NCBI RefSeq assembly: GCF_042646165.1 | Contig: NZ_JBHRTC010000007.1 | Direction: 5' to 3' (one strand) | From: Microbaculum marinum | GTDB taxonomy: Bacteria > Pseudomonadota > Alphaproteobacteria > Rhizobiales > Tepidamorphaceae | Length of the DNA stretch: 64,000 bases | In this document: piece by piece, positions 8,765 to 16,592 of the stretch | Layout: every line of letters starts with the position of its first letter | Numbering within the stretch: position 1 is the stretch's first letter | Made by a program: the position numbers and the translations under genes | Notes under the pieces: generated by a model | What the model was told of the DNA's origin: nothing | What the model saw: only the letters and a program-made list of their open reading frames with translations | Databases searched by the model: none

Positions 8765-9340
8765 TCAGGCCGCTTCTTCGCGGTCATCTTCCTCGGGTTC
8801 GGCCGCGACGCCGCGCTTCGGCCCCTTGGCCAGCATGGCTTCGATCTCTCGGATCGCCTCGGTTTCGGTGAGGCGCTTCACGGCGGCGATCTCACGCGCC
8901 ATGCGGTCCAGCGCGGCTTCGTAGAGTTGCCGTTCGCTGTAGGACTGCTCGGGCTGCGTGTCGGAGCGGTGCAGGTCGCGCACGACCTCGCCGATCGCGA
9001 TCAGGTCGCCGGAATTGATCTTGGCTTCGTATTCCTGGGCGCGCCGGCTCCACATGGTGCGCTTGACCCGGGCGCGGCCCTTCAGGACGTCCAGCGCCTT
9101 GCCGACGATATCGTCTTCGGAGAGCTTGCGCATGCCGACGGCCGCAGCCTTGGCCGTGGGAACCCGAAGCGTCATCTTGTCCTTCTCGAAATTGATCACG
9201 AACAGCTCGAGTTTCGCGCCTGCGACTTCCTGTTCCTCGACCGAGACGATCTGGCCGACGCCATGCGCCGGGTAGACAATGTACTCGCTCGTCTTGAAGC
9301 CTTGGCGCTGTATGGATTTCTTGTTGCTGCGGGTTGTCAT
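8765..9340 (-). CDS. carD: CarD/CdnL-family RNA polymerase-binding regulator
   Basis: Protein of 191 residues. The N-terminal RNA polymerase-interaction domain (roughly 17-75) contains EYIVYPAHGVGQI and LELFVINFEKDKMTLRVPT, as in CarD/CdnL; the C-terminal helical domain (80-170) includes MWSRRAQEY, with the conserved Trp used to wedge promoter DNA, and AIGEVVRDLH. These proteins stabilise open promoter complexes, often at rRNA promoters. The ATG at 9340 is chosen because GGAG precedes it and the 62 codons upstream in frame are low-quality sequence. The acidic tail AEPEEDDREEAA is typical. It is a separate unit, flanked by terminators at both ends. Confidence 0.93.
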   Translation of the reverse strand: MTTRSNKKSIQRQGFKTSEYIVYPAHGVGQIVSVEEQEVAGAKLELFVINFEKDKMTLRVPTAKAAAVGMRKLSEDDIVGKALDVLKGRARVKRTMWSRRAQEYEAKINSGDLIAIGEVVRDLHRSDTQPEQSYSERQLYEAALDRMAREIAAVKRLTETEAIREIEAMLAKGPKRGVAAEPEEDDREEAA

Positions 9341-9665
9341 ACTCTTGTTTCGACTCCTGCCGTCGCGCAGGCCGCGACCGATGCCTCTGTAACATCGTCT
9401 GCAGGCGCACACCGTACCCGGGCGCGCCATACTGCAGACGCCAAACGCTCGCAAATCCGCGCAAAAAGCGCATCCGGACGACCGTTGAGTCCCGGCGGGA
9501 AAGCGTTCCTTGCGCTTATAAAACACGCCCGCAGAGCGGGCGCTTTCGGGCGAGGGATTTCACAAGCTGTTTGAAATATAGCACAAAATTAGGCGGAATC
9601 CAAGTGTTGCGGCGCAGCAGCCGCAGCTCGGCCTCGCTCCAGACCCCTCCGCAACCGGCGGATCG
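9341..9665. other. Intergenic region, carD promoter side and fdxA terminator
   Basis: No coding sequence is visible in these 325 bases. The right part holds the terminator at 9520-9542 that would end the fdxA transcript. The left part must hold the carD promoter, but I cannot point to a convincing -35/-10 pair. An A/T-rich patch lies at about 9560-9595. Confidence 0.5.
9520..9542 (-). terminator. Rho-independent terminator after fdxA
   Basis: CGCCCGC (9526-9532) and GCGGGCG (9536-9542) form a perfect 7-bp stem with a 3-base loop. On the minus strand, the direction of fdxA, it is followed by TGTTTTATAAG. It lies about 125 bases past the fdxA stop. Confidence 0.6.
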
Positions 9666-10004
9666 TCAGTCGCCTTCGCCCGGCTCCGGGGAAAACTGCG
9701 ACTCCAGCTTGTTGGCTACGCCGTCCCATTCCTTGGCGTCCGCCGGCGGCTCGCGCTTGATGGTGATGTTGGGCCACTTCTCCGCGTATTCGGCGTTCAG
9801 CTCGACCCATTTCTCAAGGCCCGGCTCGGTGTCCGCCTTGATGGCTTCGGCGGGGCACTCGGGCTCGCAGACGCCGCAATCGATACACTCGTCGGGATGA
9901 ATGACGAGCATGTTGTCGCCTTCATAGAAGCAGTCGACCGGACACACCTCGACGCAATCCATGTACTTGCACCGGATGCAGTTGTCGGTAACGACGTAAG
10001 TCAT
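9666..10004 (-). CDS. fdxA: 7Fe ferredoxin FdxA
   Basis: Protein of 112 residues of the bacterial 3Fe-4S/4Fe-4S ferredoxin family. Cysteines fall at C9, C12, C17, C21 (followed by Pro) and C25, then C40, C43, C46 and C50 (followed by Pro) in the second CxxCxxCxxxCP motif. The long C-terminal extension (WVELNAEYAEKWPNIT) is typical of FdxA from proteobacteria and Azotobacter-type ferredoxin I. It carries electrons in the cytoplasm; the partner is not known. The neighbourhood of helicase, S4 protein, FdxA and CarD is one I recall from Hyphomicrobiales. GCGGAGTAGC before the ATG supplies a Shine-Dalgarno. Confidence 0.95.
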   Translation of the reverse strand: MTYVVTDNCIRCKYMDCVEVCPVDCFYEGDNMLVIHPDECIDCGVCEPECPAEAIKADTEPGLEKWVELNAEYAEKWPNITIKREPPADAKEWDGVANKLESQFSPEPGEGD

Positions 10005-10307
10005 GTGCTACTCCGCGAGGGGCACCGCCGGACGAGGTGCCAAGAGCCCTTTGCAGCCATTCGAGTTCGATCCCGTCTGCGATCGGAGGAGGCCGTCCGG
10101 CCCTGGAGCCGGTGCAGGGCCTCGGCCAGGACGGACCCGACCCCGCACCTTCGGGGGTGTCCGCCGTTCGCAAGACCCCCGACCAATCGGGGAACCGGTG
10201 CTTTCGGGCCAACTACTGACCCGAACGCACCCCGTCAGAGACGGGTCCAAACAGCTGCAAAAGGGCTCTAGCCCTTTTGTGATTGGCGTTCAAGACGGGC
10301 GCAGGGA
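10005..10307. other. Intergenic region between fdxA and the S4 gene
   Basis: No gene is visible in 303 bases. It contains the terminator of the helicase/S4 unit at 10258-10279 and a 7-bp inverted repeat, GGCCCTG (10099-10105) with CAGGGCC (10115-10121). The fdxA promoter should lie here, but no clear boxes stand out. Confidence 0.5.
10258..10279. terminator. Palindromic rho-independent terminator, helicase/S4 unit
   Basis: CAAAAGGGC (10258-10266) and GCCCTTTTG (10271-10279) are perfect arms around TCTA. Read on the minus strand this gives a GGGC stem, a short loop, GCCC and TTTT, 29 bases after the S4 stop. The symmetry would let it work in both directions. Confidence 0.75.
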
Positions 10308-10706
10308 TTAGATTTCTCCGTCGTCCGGCATCCGTGGATGTTCTTTCCACGCGTCCATCTGCCGTCTGTCGCGTTTGGTCGGCCGGCCGGCCCCCCGCGG
10401 GCGATGTATCGCCCCGGCGGCGGGCGTTTCCGTCCGTTCGGTCGGCGGCGACAGGTCGGTGTAGGTCGTCGCTGCCTGGCTGGCCGGACCGCGCCGCTCG
10501 GCGATCGCCTCGATGCGCAGGATGCGGACGGTATCACGCACCGCGATGGTGACGACGTCGCCATGCCGGACGATCTGGCTAGGCTTGCCGACCTTCGTTC
10601 GATTGAGACGGACATGACCGCCCGACACGAGTTCCGCGGCCAGCGTCCGGGTCTTTGCGACCCGCGCGTGCCAGAGCCACTTGTCGATCCGCTGGCTGTC
10701 GCTCAC
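10308..10706 (-). CDS. S4-domain RNA-binding protein (Hsp15-like)
   Basis: Protein of 132 residues. The S4 RNA-binding domain fills residues 5-60: RIDKWLWHARVAKTRTLA, GGHVRLNRTKVGKPSQIV and GDVVTIAVRDTVRILRI. This is the Hsp15 (HslR) arrangement, a heat-shock protein that binds stalled 50S subunits carrying peptidyl-tRNA. The tail from residue 80 is basic and rich in Arg and Pro. Its ATG overlaps the stop of the helicase gene by 4 bases, so the two are translationally coupled. The ribosome-rescue role is family knowledge, not shown here. Confidence 0.85.
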   Translation of the reverse strand: MSDSQRIDKWLWHARVAKTRTLAAELVSGGHVRLNRTKVGKPSQIVRHGDVVTIAVRDTVRILRIEAIAERRGPASQAATTYTDLSPPTERTETPAAGAIHRPRGAGRPTKRDRRQMDAWKEHPRMPDDGEI

Positions 10707-13700
10707 GCGTCGGACCGTCGCTCCCGCTCTGCGAGTTCGTCGCGCAGTTCCTTGAGGGCGGCAAACGGCGACAGCGGGTCCGGGGCCTTCGGGGGACGTT
10801 TGTCGTGCTTCTGGTCGCTGCGACGGTTGTTCGAGCCCCGGCCCTGGCGCGGGTCTTCCCGGCGGGCCTGCCGCTTGTCGTCGGGACGTCCCTTCCGGCC
10901 CTTCCGGCCCTTGTGTTCCTTGCCGCCTTCTCCGCGGTGGCCGCGATCGGCCTGATCCCCAGTGCGCGCGGTGCTGGTCTGCGTGGCCGCATCGGCCCGT
11001 CGCGCCGGCTTCTGCCGGCGCGGTCCATCGGGACGGCGCCCGGGACGCCAGACGACGATCTCCGACGGTTCAGACGCTTGCGCCGGCATTTCCGTCGACC
11101 CGGTGTCGACCACCGCGGCTGCCTGGGCGTCCTCGCTCCCGACGGCCGTGGCGTGAGGATCCGGGGCGGCATCGGTGGTCATCGGAACGTCGGCGACGGA
11201 CGAATGGTCCTCGGCTGTCGCATCGGGAACGGTGCCGTCATCGGCCGACGGCGGTTTGCTTTCGGCCGACTGGTCCGAGGCGGCATCCTCGCTAACGCTC
11301 GCGGGATCCGCCGCCGGTGCCGCTTGCGGCGTCTCCGGCGAAACTTGCGGCGGGACCTGATATTCCGGCTCGGCACTGCTGTCCGCCGCGGCGGCATCGG
11401 CCGGGGTGTCCGCGTTCCCGCCGGAGGGCGCCTGCGAAGCCGGATCCTCCGGCACGGCCGGCGCGCCTGCCGTGGCCGATTGCGGCTCCTCGGCCGGCGT
11501 CGGAGCCGGGCGCCGCTCGCTGCGGTACCCAAGAGCCTTGAGGATTTCGGCGAAGTCCTCGCCGGCGCAGCCGGCAAGCGAGGTCATCTGTTCACTGACC
11601 TGGAAGACGCGTCCATCGACCGCGCCCGGCGGCGGCGTTGCGCCGCCTTCAGGACGATACGAAAGGGCCGCACGGATCTGATCGGCGATCCGCTCCAGAA
11701 TATCGATGCGCACCGCGCGCTTGCCGCAGGCGCGGAACCCGAAGGCCCGGTACAGGCCGTAGGAGGTGCCCGGCGCGACCGCAATCGACATGCGGCCCGA
11801 TTGCACGAGGCCGGCGATCTCGTCGAGGCCCGGCTGGTGCAGCCCGCCGTGATGGAGCGCCCAGAGCTGTGCCGCCAGGACGCGGGGAGCGGGTTTCAGC
11901 AGCACCGGCAGGTAGATGTGGTGCGCCCCGAACCGGACTCCGTGGCGACGCAGGATTGCCCTGTCCTCCTGACTCAGTCCCCGCACCTCCTCGGCGACCT
12001 TCGGGCGTTCGAGCACGCCGAGCGCCTCGCCGAGCTGGAAGGCGATGCCGCGAGTCATGCCGGTGATCGCCTCATCGGCCTCCAGCGCCTTCAGCGGGCC
12101 GAGGTGGGTCTCGATCCGGTCGCCTATCCATTTCTGAAGCCGCGCTTCGGCGTTGTCGCGGGCGGCGCCGGAAAGCTGCTCGTCGGCCAACAGGACGACG
12201 CGCGGATTCAGCACCGTCTCGCCCTTCTCGACGCGACCGACGATCGACCCCCTCCAGGTCACGGTTCCGTCCAGCGACAGGAGGATCACCTCGTCGGCGT
12301 CCTTGGCCAGTCGCTCGGCGCGCTTGGTCAGCTCGCCCGAGAGGGTCCGGCGGGCGGCGGCGGCAATCGCCTTGAGGTGATTGCCGTCGGCCTCGGGGTC
12401 CGGCGAGAAGCGCAGACCGTCCAGCCGGCCGACATGGTGGCCTTCGACCGTAACCTCGCCTCCGGCGTCGATTTCGGCTTCCATAGCGGGATTCTCCCTA
12501 AGACTGCGGGCGAGAACGCTGGTGCGGCGGTCGACGAAGCGCTGGGCCAGACGTTCATGCAGGGCATCGGACAGGCGGTCCTCTACGGCACGCGTCCGCT
12601 CTTGCCAATGGTCAGGATCGGCGAGCCAGTCGGGCCGGTTCGCCACGAAGGTCCAGGTACGGACGTGGGCAATGCGATTGGACAGGGTGTCGATGTCGCC
12701 GTCGTCGCGGTCGCACTGGCCGATCTGGCGGGCGAACCAGTCCTCGTCGACCGCCCCGCGCCGCATCAACTGGCTGTAGATCGTCGCCACGAGGTCGGCG
12801 TGATTGGCCGGGGCGATCTTCCGGTAGTCCGGGACCTGGCAGACATCCCACAGGCGCTCGACCGCATCCCGGCCCCTGGCGATATCGGCGATCTCCAGAT
12901 CCGACGACACCGCCTCCAGCGCCAGCACGTCGTCGCTGGCCGGCGCCCGGGTCAGCGTGTCCTCGCGCGGCAGCGCGGAAAGGCTCGAATGGAGGGCCGC
13001 CAGACTGTCGAACTGCAGAGTGGCATTGCGCCACTGCAGGAGGCGGACCGGCTCGAAGTCGTGGCTTTCGATGCGCGAGACGAGATCGTCGTCGAGCGGA
13101 TCGACGCGACCCGTCACGCCGAACGTGCCGTCGCGCATGTGGCGGCCGGCGCGGCCGGCGACCTGGCCCATTTCCGCGGCATTGAGGTTGCGGAACTGCC
13201 AGCCGTCGAACTTGCGACGGGCGGCGAAGGCGACGTGGTCGACGTCGAGATTGAGCCCCATGCCGATGGCGTCGGTGGCGACCAGGAAATCGACGTCGCC
13301 GTTCTGGTAGAGCCCGACCTGGGCGTTGCGCGTGCGGGGACTGAGCGCGCCGAGCACGACGGCTGCGCCGCCGCGCTGCCGTCGGATCAGTTCGGCGATC
13401 GCATAGACGTCTTGCGCCGAGAACGCGACGACCGCGGAGCGGCGCGGCAGGCGGGTGATCTTCTTCTGGCCGGAATAGGCGAGATGCGACAGGCGCGGCC
13501 GGGTCACCACGTTGAGGTTCGGCATCATCCTGGTGAGGATCGGCCGCATGGTGGCGGCGCCGAGCAGCAGCGTTTCCTCGCGCCCGCGCCGGCGCAGGAT
13601 CCGGTCGGTGAAGACGTGGCCGCGGTCGAGGTCGGCGGCGAGCTGCACCTCGTCGATCGCCACGAAGGCGACGTCGAGATCACGCGGCATCGCCTCGACC

Positions 13701-13966
13701 GTCGAGACCCAGTAGCGCGGATTGGCAGGCTTGATCTTCTCCTCGCCGGTGACGAGGGCGACTGCGTCGGCACCGACGCGATCGACGACGCGGTTGTAGA
13801 CCTCGCGGGCAAGCAGGCGCAGCGGCAGGCCGATGACGCCGGACTCGTGGCCCAGCATCCGTTCGATCGCCAGATGAGTCTTGCCCGTATTGGTGGGGCC
13901 CAGAACCGCGGTAACGCTGCGGCTGCGCGCCGCGGGATGATGGCCGACGTCCGGCGCGATACTCAT
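10703..13966 (-). CDS. SUV3-like DEAD/DEAH-type helicase with long disordered tail
   Basis: Protein of 1087 residues. Motif I is LGPTNTGKTH (22-31), motif II is IDEVQ (104-108) and SUV3-type motif VI appears in AEMGQVAGRAGRH. The GPTNTGKT sequence and the QFRNLNAAEMGQ region identify the SUV3/MgpS-like group, RNA/DNA helicases related to the mitochondrial degradosome helicase. Residues 1 to about 820 are well folded; the remaining ~265 are low complexity, first acidic with many Ala, Pro, Asp and Glu, then strongly basic (RRPDGPRRQKPARR and later), as in RNA-binding tails. TTTGGAGGCGAC precedes the ATG, a strong ribosome site. A GAAC-N7-GAAC box lies 149 bases upstream. Confidence 0.9.
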   Translation of the reverse strand: MSIAPDVGHHPAARSRSVTAVLGPTNTGKTHLAIERMLGHESGVIGLPLRLLAREVYNRVVDRVGADAVALVTGEEKIKPANPRYWVSTVEAMPRDLDVAFVAIDEVQLAADLDRGHVFTDRILRRRGREETLLLGAATMRPILTRMMPNLNVVTRPRLSHLAYSGQKKITRLPRRSAVVAFSAQDVYAIAELIRRQRGGAAVVLGALSPRTRNAQVGLYQNGDVDFLVATDAIGMGLNLDVDHVAFAARRKFDGWQFRNLNAAEMGQVAGRAGRHMRDGTFGVTGRVDPLDDDLVSRIESHDFEPVRLLQWRNATLQFDSLAALHSSLSALPREDTLTRAPASDDVLALEAVSSDLEIADIARGRDAVERLWDVCQVPDYRKIAPANHADLVATIYSQLMRRGAVDEDWFARQIGQCDRDDGDIDTLSNRIAHVRTWTFVANRPDWLADPDHWQERTRAVEDRLSDALHERLAQRFVDRRTSVLARSLRENPAMEAEIDAGGEVTVEGHHVGRLDGLRFSPDPEADGNHLKAIAAAARRTLSGELTKRAERLAKDADEVILLSLDGTVTWRGSIVGRVEKGETVLNPRVVLLADEQLSGAARDNAEARLQKWIGDRIETHLGPLKALEADEAITGMTRGIAFQLGEALGVLERPKVAEEVRGLSQEDRAILRRHGVRFGAHHIYLPVLLKPAPRVLAAQLWALHHGGLHQPGLDEIAGLVQSGRMSIAVAPGTSYGLYRAFGFRACGKRAVRIDILERIADQIRAALSYRPEGGATPPPGAVDGRVFQVSEQMTSLAGCAGEDFAEILKALGYRSERRPAPTPAEEPQSATAGAPAVPEDPASQAPSGGNADTPADAAAADSSAEPEYQVPPQVSPETPQAAPAADPASVSEDAASDQSAESKPPSADDGTVPDATAEDHSSVADVPMTTDAAPDPHATAVGSEDAQAAAVVDTGSTEMPAQASEPSEIVVWRPGRRPDGPRRQKPARRADAATQTSTARTGDQADRGHRGEGGKEHKGRKGRKGRPDDKRQARREDPRQGRGSNNRRSDQKHDKRPPKAPDPLSPFAALKELRDELAERERRSDA

Positions 13967-14440
13967 GTCGCCTCCAAAGGGACGGAAACTTCAGCAAATC
14001 CCCGGGGGTAGGGCCGTGTCGCATCTTCGATCCGCCCTGTAAAGGGCGCAGAACCGGCAGCGAATGGGGGAGTGTTCCATAACGACACAACAGGCGTCCT
14101 GACATTAACGTAGAGAACGTGATGAGAACAAACAATGCCCGAATCGCTGACTCTCCCGACTTCGCGATTCGTTCCCGGCAAAATCTGGTGTAACGGCTTC
14201 ATGCGCCTACCAAATCTGGATCGGATGCCGTGCCGGAACGGGGGGGCGGGCCAGCTCTTGTTAACATTGCGGGGAGGCATGTTTCGCGGCCACCGTCACG
14301 TCCGCGGCGCCGCAACATCCATGCTTGGATCGGGAGGTGGTCCAACCGGACTCACCCGGACCGCGTGCCGCGGCCGGGCTCGACGAGGCCCCAACTGCGG
14401 CGGATGCGGGTTTGCGGCAGCGCCGGACGGCGACCCCGTC
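13967..14440. other. 474-base intergenic region between helicase and DUF3108 genes
   Basis: No convincing gene; the open frames on either strand have poor composition. It contains the LexA-like box at 14115-14129 and, overlapping it on the minus strand, a possible helicase promoter TTGTTC (14126-14131) with TTAATG (14103-14108), spacer 17. The remainder, roughly 14200-14440, shows nothing I can name; it would carry the 3' end of the DUF3108 transcript. Confidence 0.5.
14115..14129. promoter_or_regulatory. LexA-like (SOS) box, GAAC-N7-GAAC
   Basis: GAACGTGATGAGAAC matches exactly the direct-repeat LexA box known in alphaproteobacteria (GAAC-N7-GAAC). It lies 149 bases upstream of the helicase start and overlaps a possible promoter for that gene. 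One or two chance matches are expected in 64 kb, so the intergenic position is the main support. Confidence 0.45.
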
Positions 14441-15331
14441 CTATTCGGCGAGCGCGGCGGCCTTGACGTTCAGGGCTCCGGTCGCGGTCACTCCGGCCGA
14501 CTGGATGACGGCGGAGCCGAGCGGCGTCGGGATCGTGACCCGATAGGGCAGCAGCAGGTCGGAGCCGCTGACGGGCGACAGCAGGACCTCGATGTCGAGC
14601 TTCTCGGCCATCTTGACCTCGTCGCGATCGGTGCGATGGCCGGCGACGGGACGATAGTGGGCGCCGCAGACGAGAACCTGGCCGCCGGGGACGGCGCTGT
14701 CGCTTACCGGCTGGATGCGGCGATAGCGGAGTTCGACGTCGAAGCGCTCGCGGCCGTTGAAGATCGGCACGGTGCGCTCGCAGGCGTGCTTGTCCATTTC
14801 CGCGCCGGAACTCCCACCGGCGACGATCAGGGCGCTGATCGGATCCAGCGTGCCCCTGGTGTGGGCATCCGTGACCTTCACCCGGTTGGGGTGGTTGAGC
14901 CAGTAGGGCGTCGGCTCCGGCGTGATCTTGAGACGCCGCACCCCGGACGAGCCCATCGTCATCCGCACCGTGGAGGTTTCCTCGCCGTCCGATGCGTTGA
15001 CGCTGAAGGCGTTGGGCACGATCCTGCCGGAGTAGAGCTCTCCGGCCGACGAGGCGCTGGCGGTGTATTCGTAAAGCACCCCGGCGATGCCCGTCAGCTT
15101 GCCGTAGCCGTCGAGGCGATATCTCCGGCCGTCGAAATTGCCCATGAAATTCGCTTCGCCGATCGGGACGCCGGCGAGGCTGACGCGATACTTGGCCTGG
15201 AAATTGTAGTCGCCCGCACTGGCAGGCTGCACCGGCAGCACGGGTGCGGCCAGCACAATACCGGTGACCATCAGGCTGCAGGCCACCTTCCGTATCGGAC
15301 CGAACACTGACGCAACAGCCTTCATTATCAT
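14441..15331 (-). CDS. DUF3108 exported protein
   Basis: Protein of 296 residues with a signal peptide: basic start, hydrophobic run VACSLMVTGIVLAAPVLP, then PASAGDY as cleavage region. The mature part fits DUF3108: YRVSLAGVPIGEANFMGNFDG, YEYTASASSAGELYSGRIVPNAF and a C-terminal strand PYRVTIPTPLGSAVI. The family is periplasmic or outer-membrane linked and of unknown function; structural relatives bind lipids or polymers. It is divergent from rpmB, an arrangement I recall from other Hyphomicrobiales. Two ATGs, at 15331 and 15325, are possible starts. Confidence 0.85.
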   Translation of the reverse strand: MIMKAVASVFGPIRKVACSLMVTGIVLAAPVLPVQPASAGDYNFQAKYRVSLAGVPIGEANFMGNFDGRRYRLDGYGKLTGIAGVLYEYTASASSAGELYSGRIVPNAFSVNASDGEETSTVRMTMGSSGVRRLKITPEPTPYWLNHPNRVKVTDAHTRGTLDPISALIVAGGSSGAEMDKHACERTVPIFNGRERFDVELRYRRIQPVSDSAVPGGQVLVCGAHYRPVAGHRTDRDEVKMAEKLDIEVLLSPVSGSDLLLPYRVTIPTPLGSAVIQSAGVTATGALNVKAAALAE

Positions 15332-15634
15332 CGCCTCATGCCTCAGCGATCGCCCATTCCGGTCGCTGTCGGGAACGACACGTCCCGTACGCCGGAGCGT
15401 TTCAAATTACGGTTAAGGAACGGTTATCCTCGGATTGGGTCAACACCGTGACGGGAGGCTGGAACGGGGCCCAGTTCGCGTCGATTTCGACCTTGCGGCG
15501 GGCGCAGGCGGCTTGACGCTGTGCGGCATCGTCATTATACGCATGCCGAACTCCCTAATCGGCAAGGCCAGATCCGGCCGCCGGCTCTTCCGGCGGGCGT
15601 TGAGAATTGAGCCGAGAACTTGAGGATATGAGCA
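15332..15634. other. Divergent intergenic region DUF3108/rpmB with leader hairpin
   Basis: 303 bases without a gene. It holds the rpmB promoter at 15513-15540 and, in the rpmB leader, a 7-bp hairpin, CCGCCGG (15578-15584) with CCGGCGG (15590-15596). The hairpin could serve ribosomal-protein feedback control, but that is speculation. Confidence 0.5.
15513..15540 (+). promoter_or_regulatory. Sigma-70 type promoter for rpmB
   Basis: TTGACG (15513-15518) and TTATAC (15535-15540) are separated by 16 bases. They lie about 95 bases before the rpmB ATG, the only good pair in the region. Confidence 0.55.
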
Positions 15635-15928
15635 ATGGCCCGGCGTTGTGAACTGACCGGCAAAGCGGTCATGACCGGCAACAATGTGAGCCACGCCAAC
15701 AACAAGACGCGGCGTCGGTTCCTGCCCAACCTTGTGAACGTGACGCTGATGAGCGACGCGCTCGGGCGCAGCGTGCGCATGCGCGTTTCGGCCCATGCGC
15801 TGCGCAGCGTCGAGCATCGCGGCGGTCTGGACAACTTCCTGGCAAAGGCCAAGGAAGCCGAACTGTCCGACAAGGCACTCGGCCTGAAGCGCAACATCGC
15901 CAAGGTCCGCGCCACCGCCACGTCCTGA
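15635..15928 (+). CDS. rpmB: 50S ribosomal protein L28
   Basis: Protein of 97 residues, the usual length in alphaproteobacteria. MARRCELTGKAVMTGNNVSHANNKTRRRFLPN is the family signature, with the typical RMRVSAHALRSVEHRGGLDNFL C-terminal half. It is part of the large subunit. A strong promoter and a structured leader precede it, and GAGGATATGAGCA supplies the ribosome site. Confidence 0.98.
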   Translation: MARRCELTGKAVMTGNNVSHANNKTRRRFLPNLVNVTLMSDALGRSVRMRVSAHALRSVEHRGGLDNFLAKAKEAELSDKALGLKRNIAKVRATATS

Positions 15929-15989
15929 GCGTATCGCCCTTCCGGGCGTTGGCGGGCGCTCCGGCGCATCCCGAGCAGGGGATCCTTTT

Positions 15990-16592
15990 GTGACGGATCC
16001 TTCGACGATTGACCGAAGCCGGTATCTCATCCCGGTGGCGGCGATGTCCGGTGTGGTCATCGCCTCGAACATACTCGTCCAGCACCCGTTCACGCCGTTC
16101 GGCCTCCAGGACTACCTGACCTGGGGCGCCTTTACCTATCCCTTCGCGTTTCTCGTCACCGACCTGACCAACCGGCGCTTCGGGCCGTCTGCCGCGCGCA
16201 AGGTGGTCTATGCGGGGTTTGCCATCGCGGTGCTGCTGTCGATCATTCTGGCGACGCCGCGCATCGCGCTGGCGTCGGGCACGGCGTTTCTGACCGCCCA
16301 ACTCATCGACGTTGCCGTATTCCACCGCCTGCGCCGGCGGTTCTGGTGGCAGGCGCCGCTTGCCTCCTCGATGATCGGATCGACGGTCGACACGGCGCTG
16401 TTCTTCACGCTCGCCTTCGCCGGCAGCGGCGTCGGCGAGGCGACCTACTGGGGGCTGGTCTTGCCGGTCTGGATCGGCTGGGCGGTGGTCGACTATCTGG
16501 TCAAGCTGCTGCACGCCCTCGTCATGCTCGGCCCCTTCCACCTGCTGCGCGGTGCGACGCAGCCGGAGCCCGAGGAATATCCGGCGCTTTAG
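15990..16592 (+). CDS. Queuosine precursor transporter (YhhQ/VUT family)
   Basis: Protein of 200 residues from a GTG start, hydrophobic throughout with about six membrane spans. The VUT/YhhQ pattern is clear: SNILVQHPF, WGAFTYPFAFLVTDLTNRRFGP, SSMIGSTVDTALFFTLAF and the late KLLHALVMLGPF. The E. coli homologue imports 7-cyano-7-deazaguanine and related bases for queuosine. It follows rpmB after 61 bases on the same strand and its stop overlaps the opposing esterase gene by 4 bases. Function here is by family. Confidence 0.88.
   Translation: MTDPSTIDRSRYLIPVAAMSGVVIASNILVQHPFTPFGLQDYLTWGAFTYPFAFLVTDLTNRRFGPSAARKVVYAGFAIAVLLSIILATPRIALASGTAFLTAQLIDVAVFHRLRRRFWWQAPLASSMIGSTVDTALFFTLAFAGSGVGEATYWGLVLPVWIGWAVVDYLVKLLHALVMLGPFHLLRGATQPEPEEYPAL

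Noticed and set aside
14135..15310. 391-residue frame on the plus strand starting next to the LexA-like box
   Set aside because: It is the antisense of the DUF3108 gene for most of its length; the part before 14441 has irregular composition and no family resemblance.
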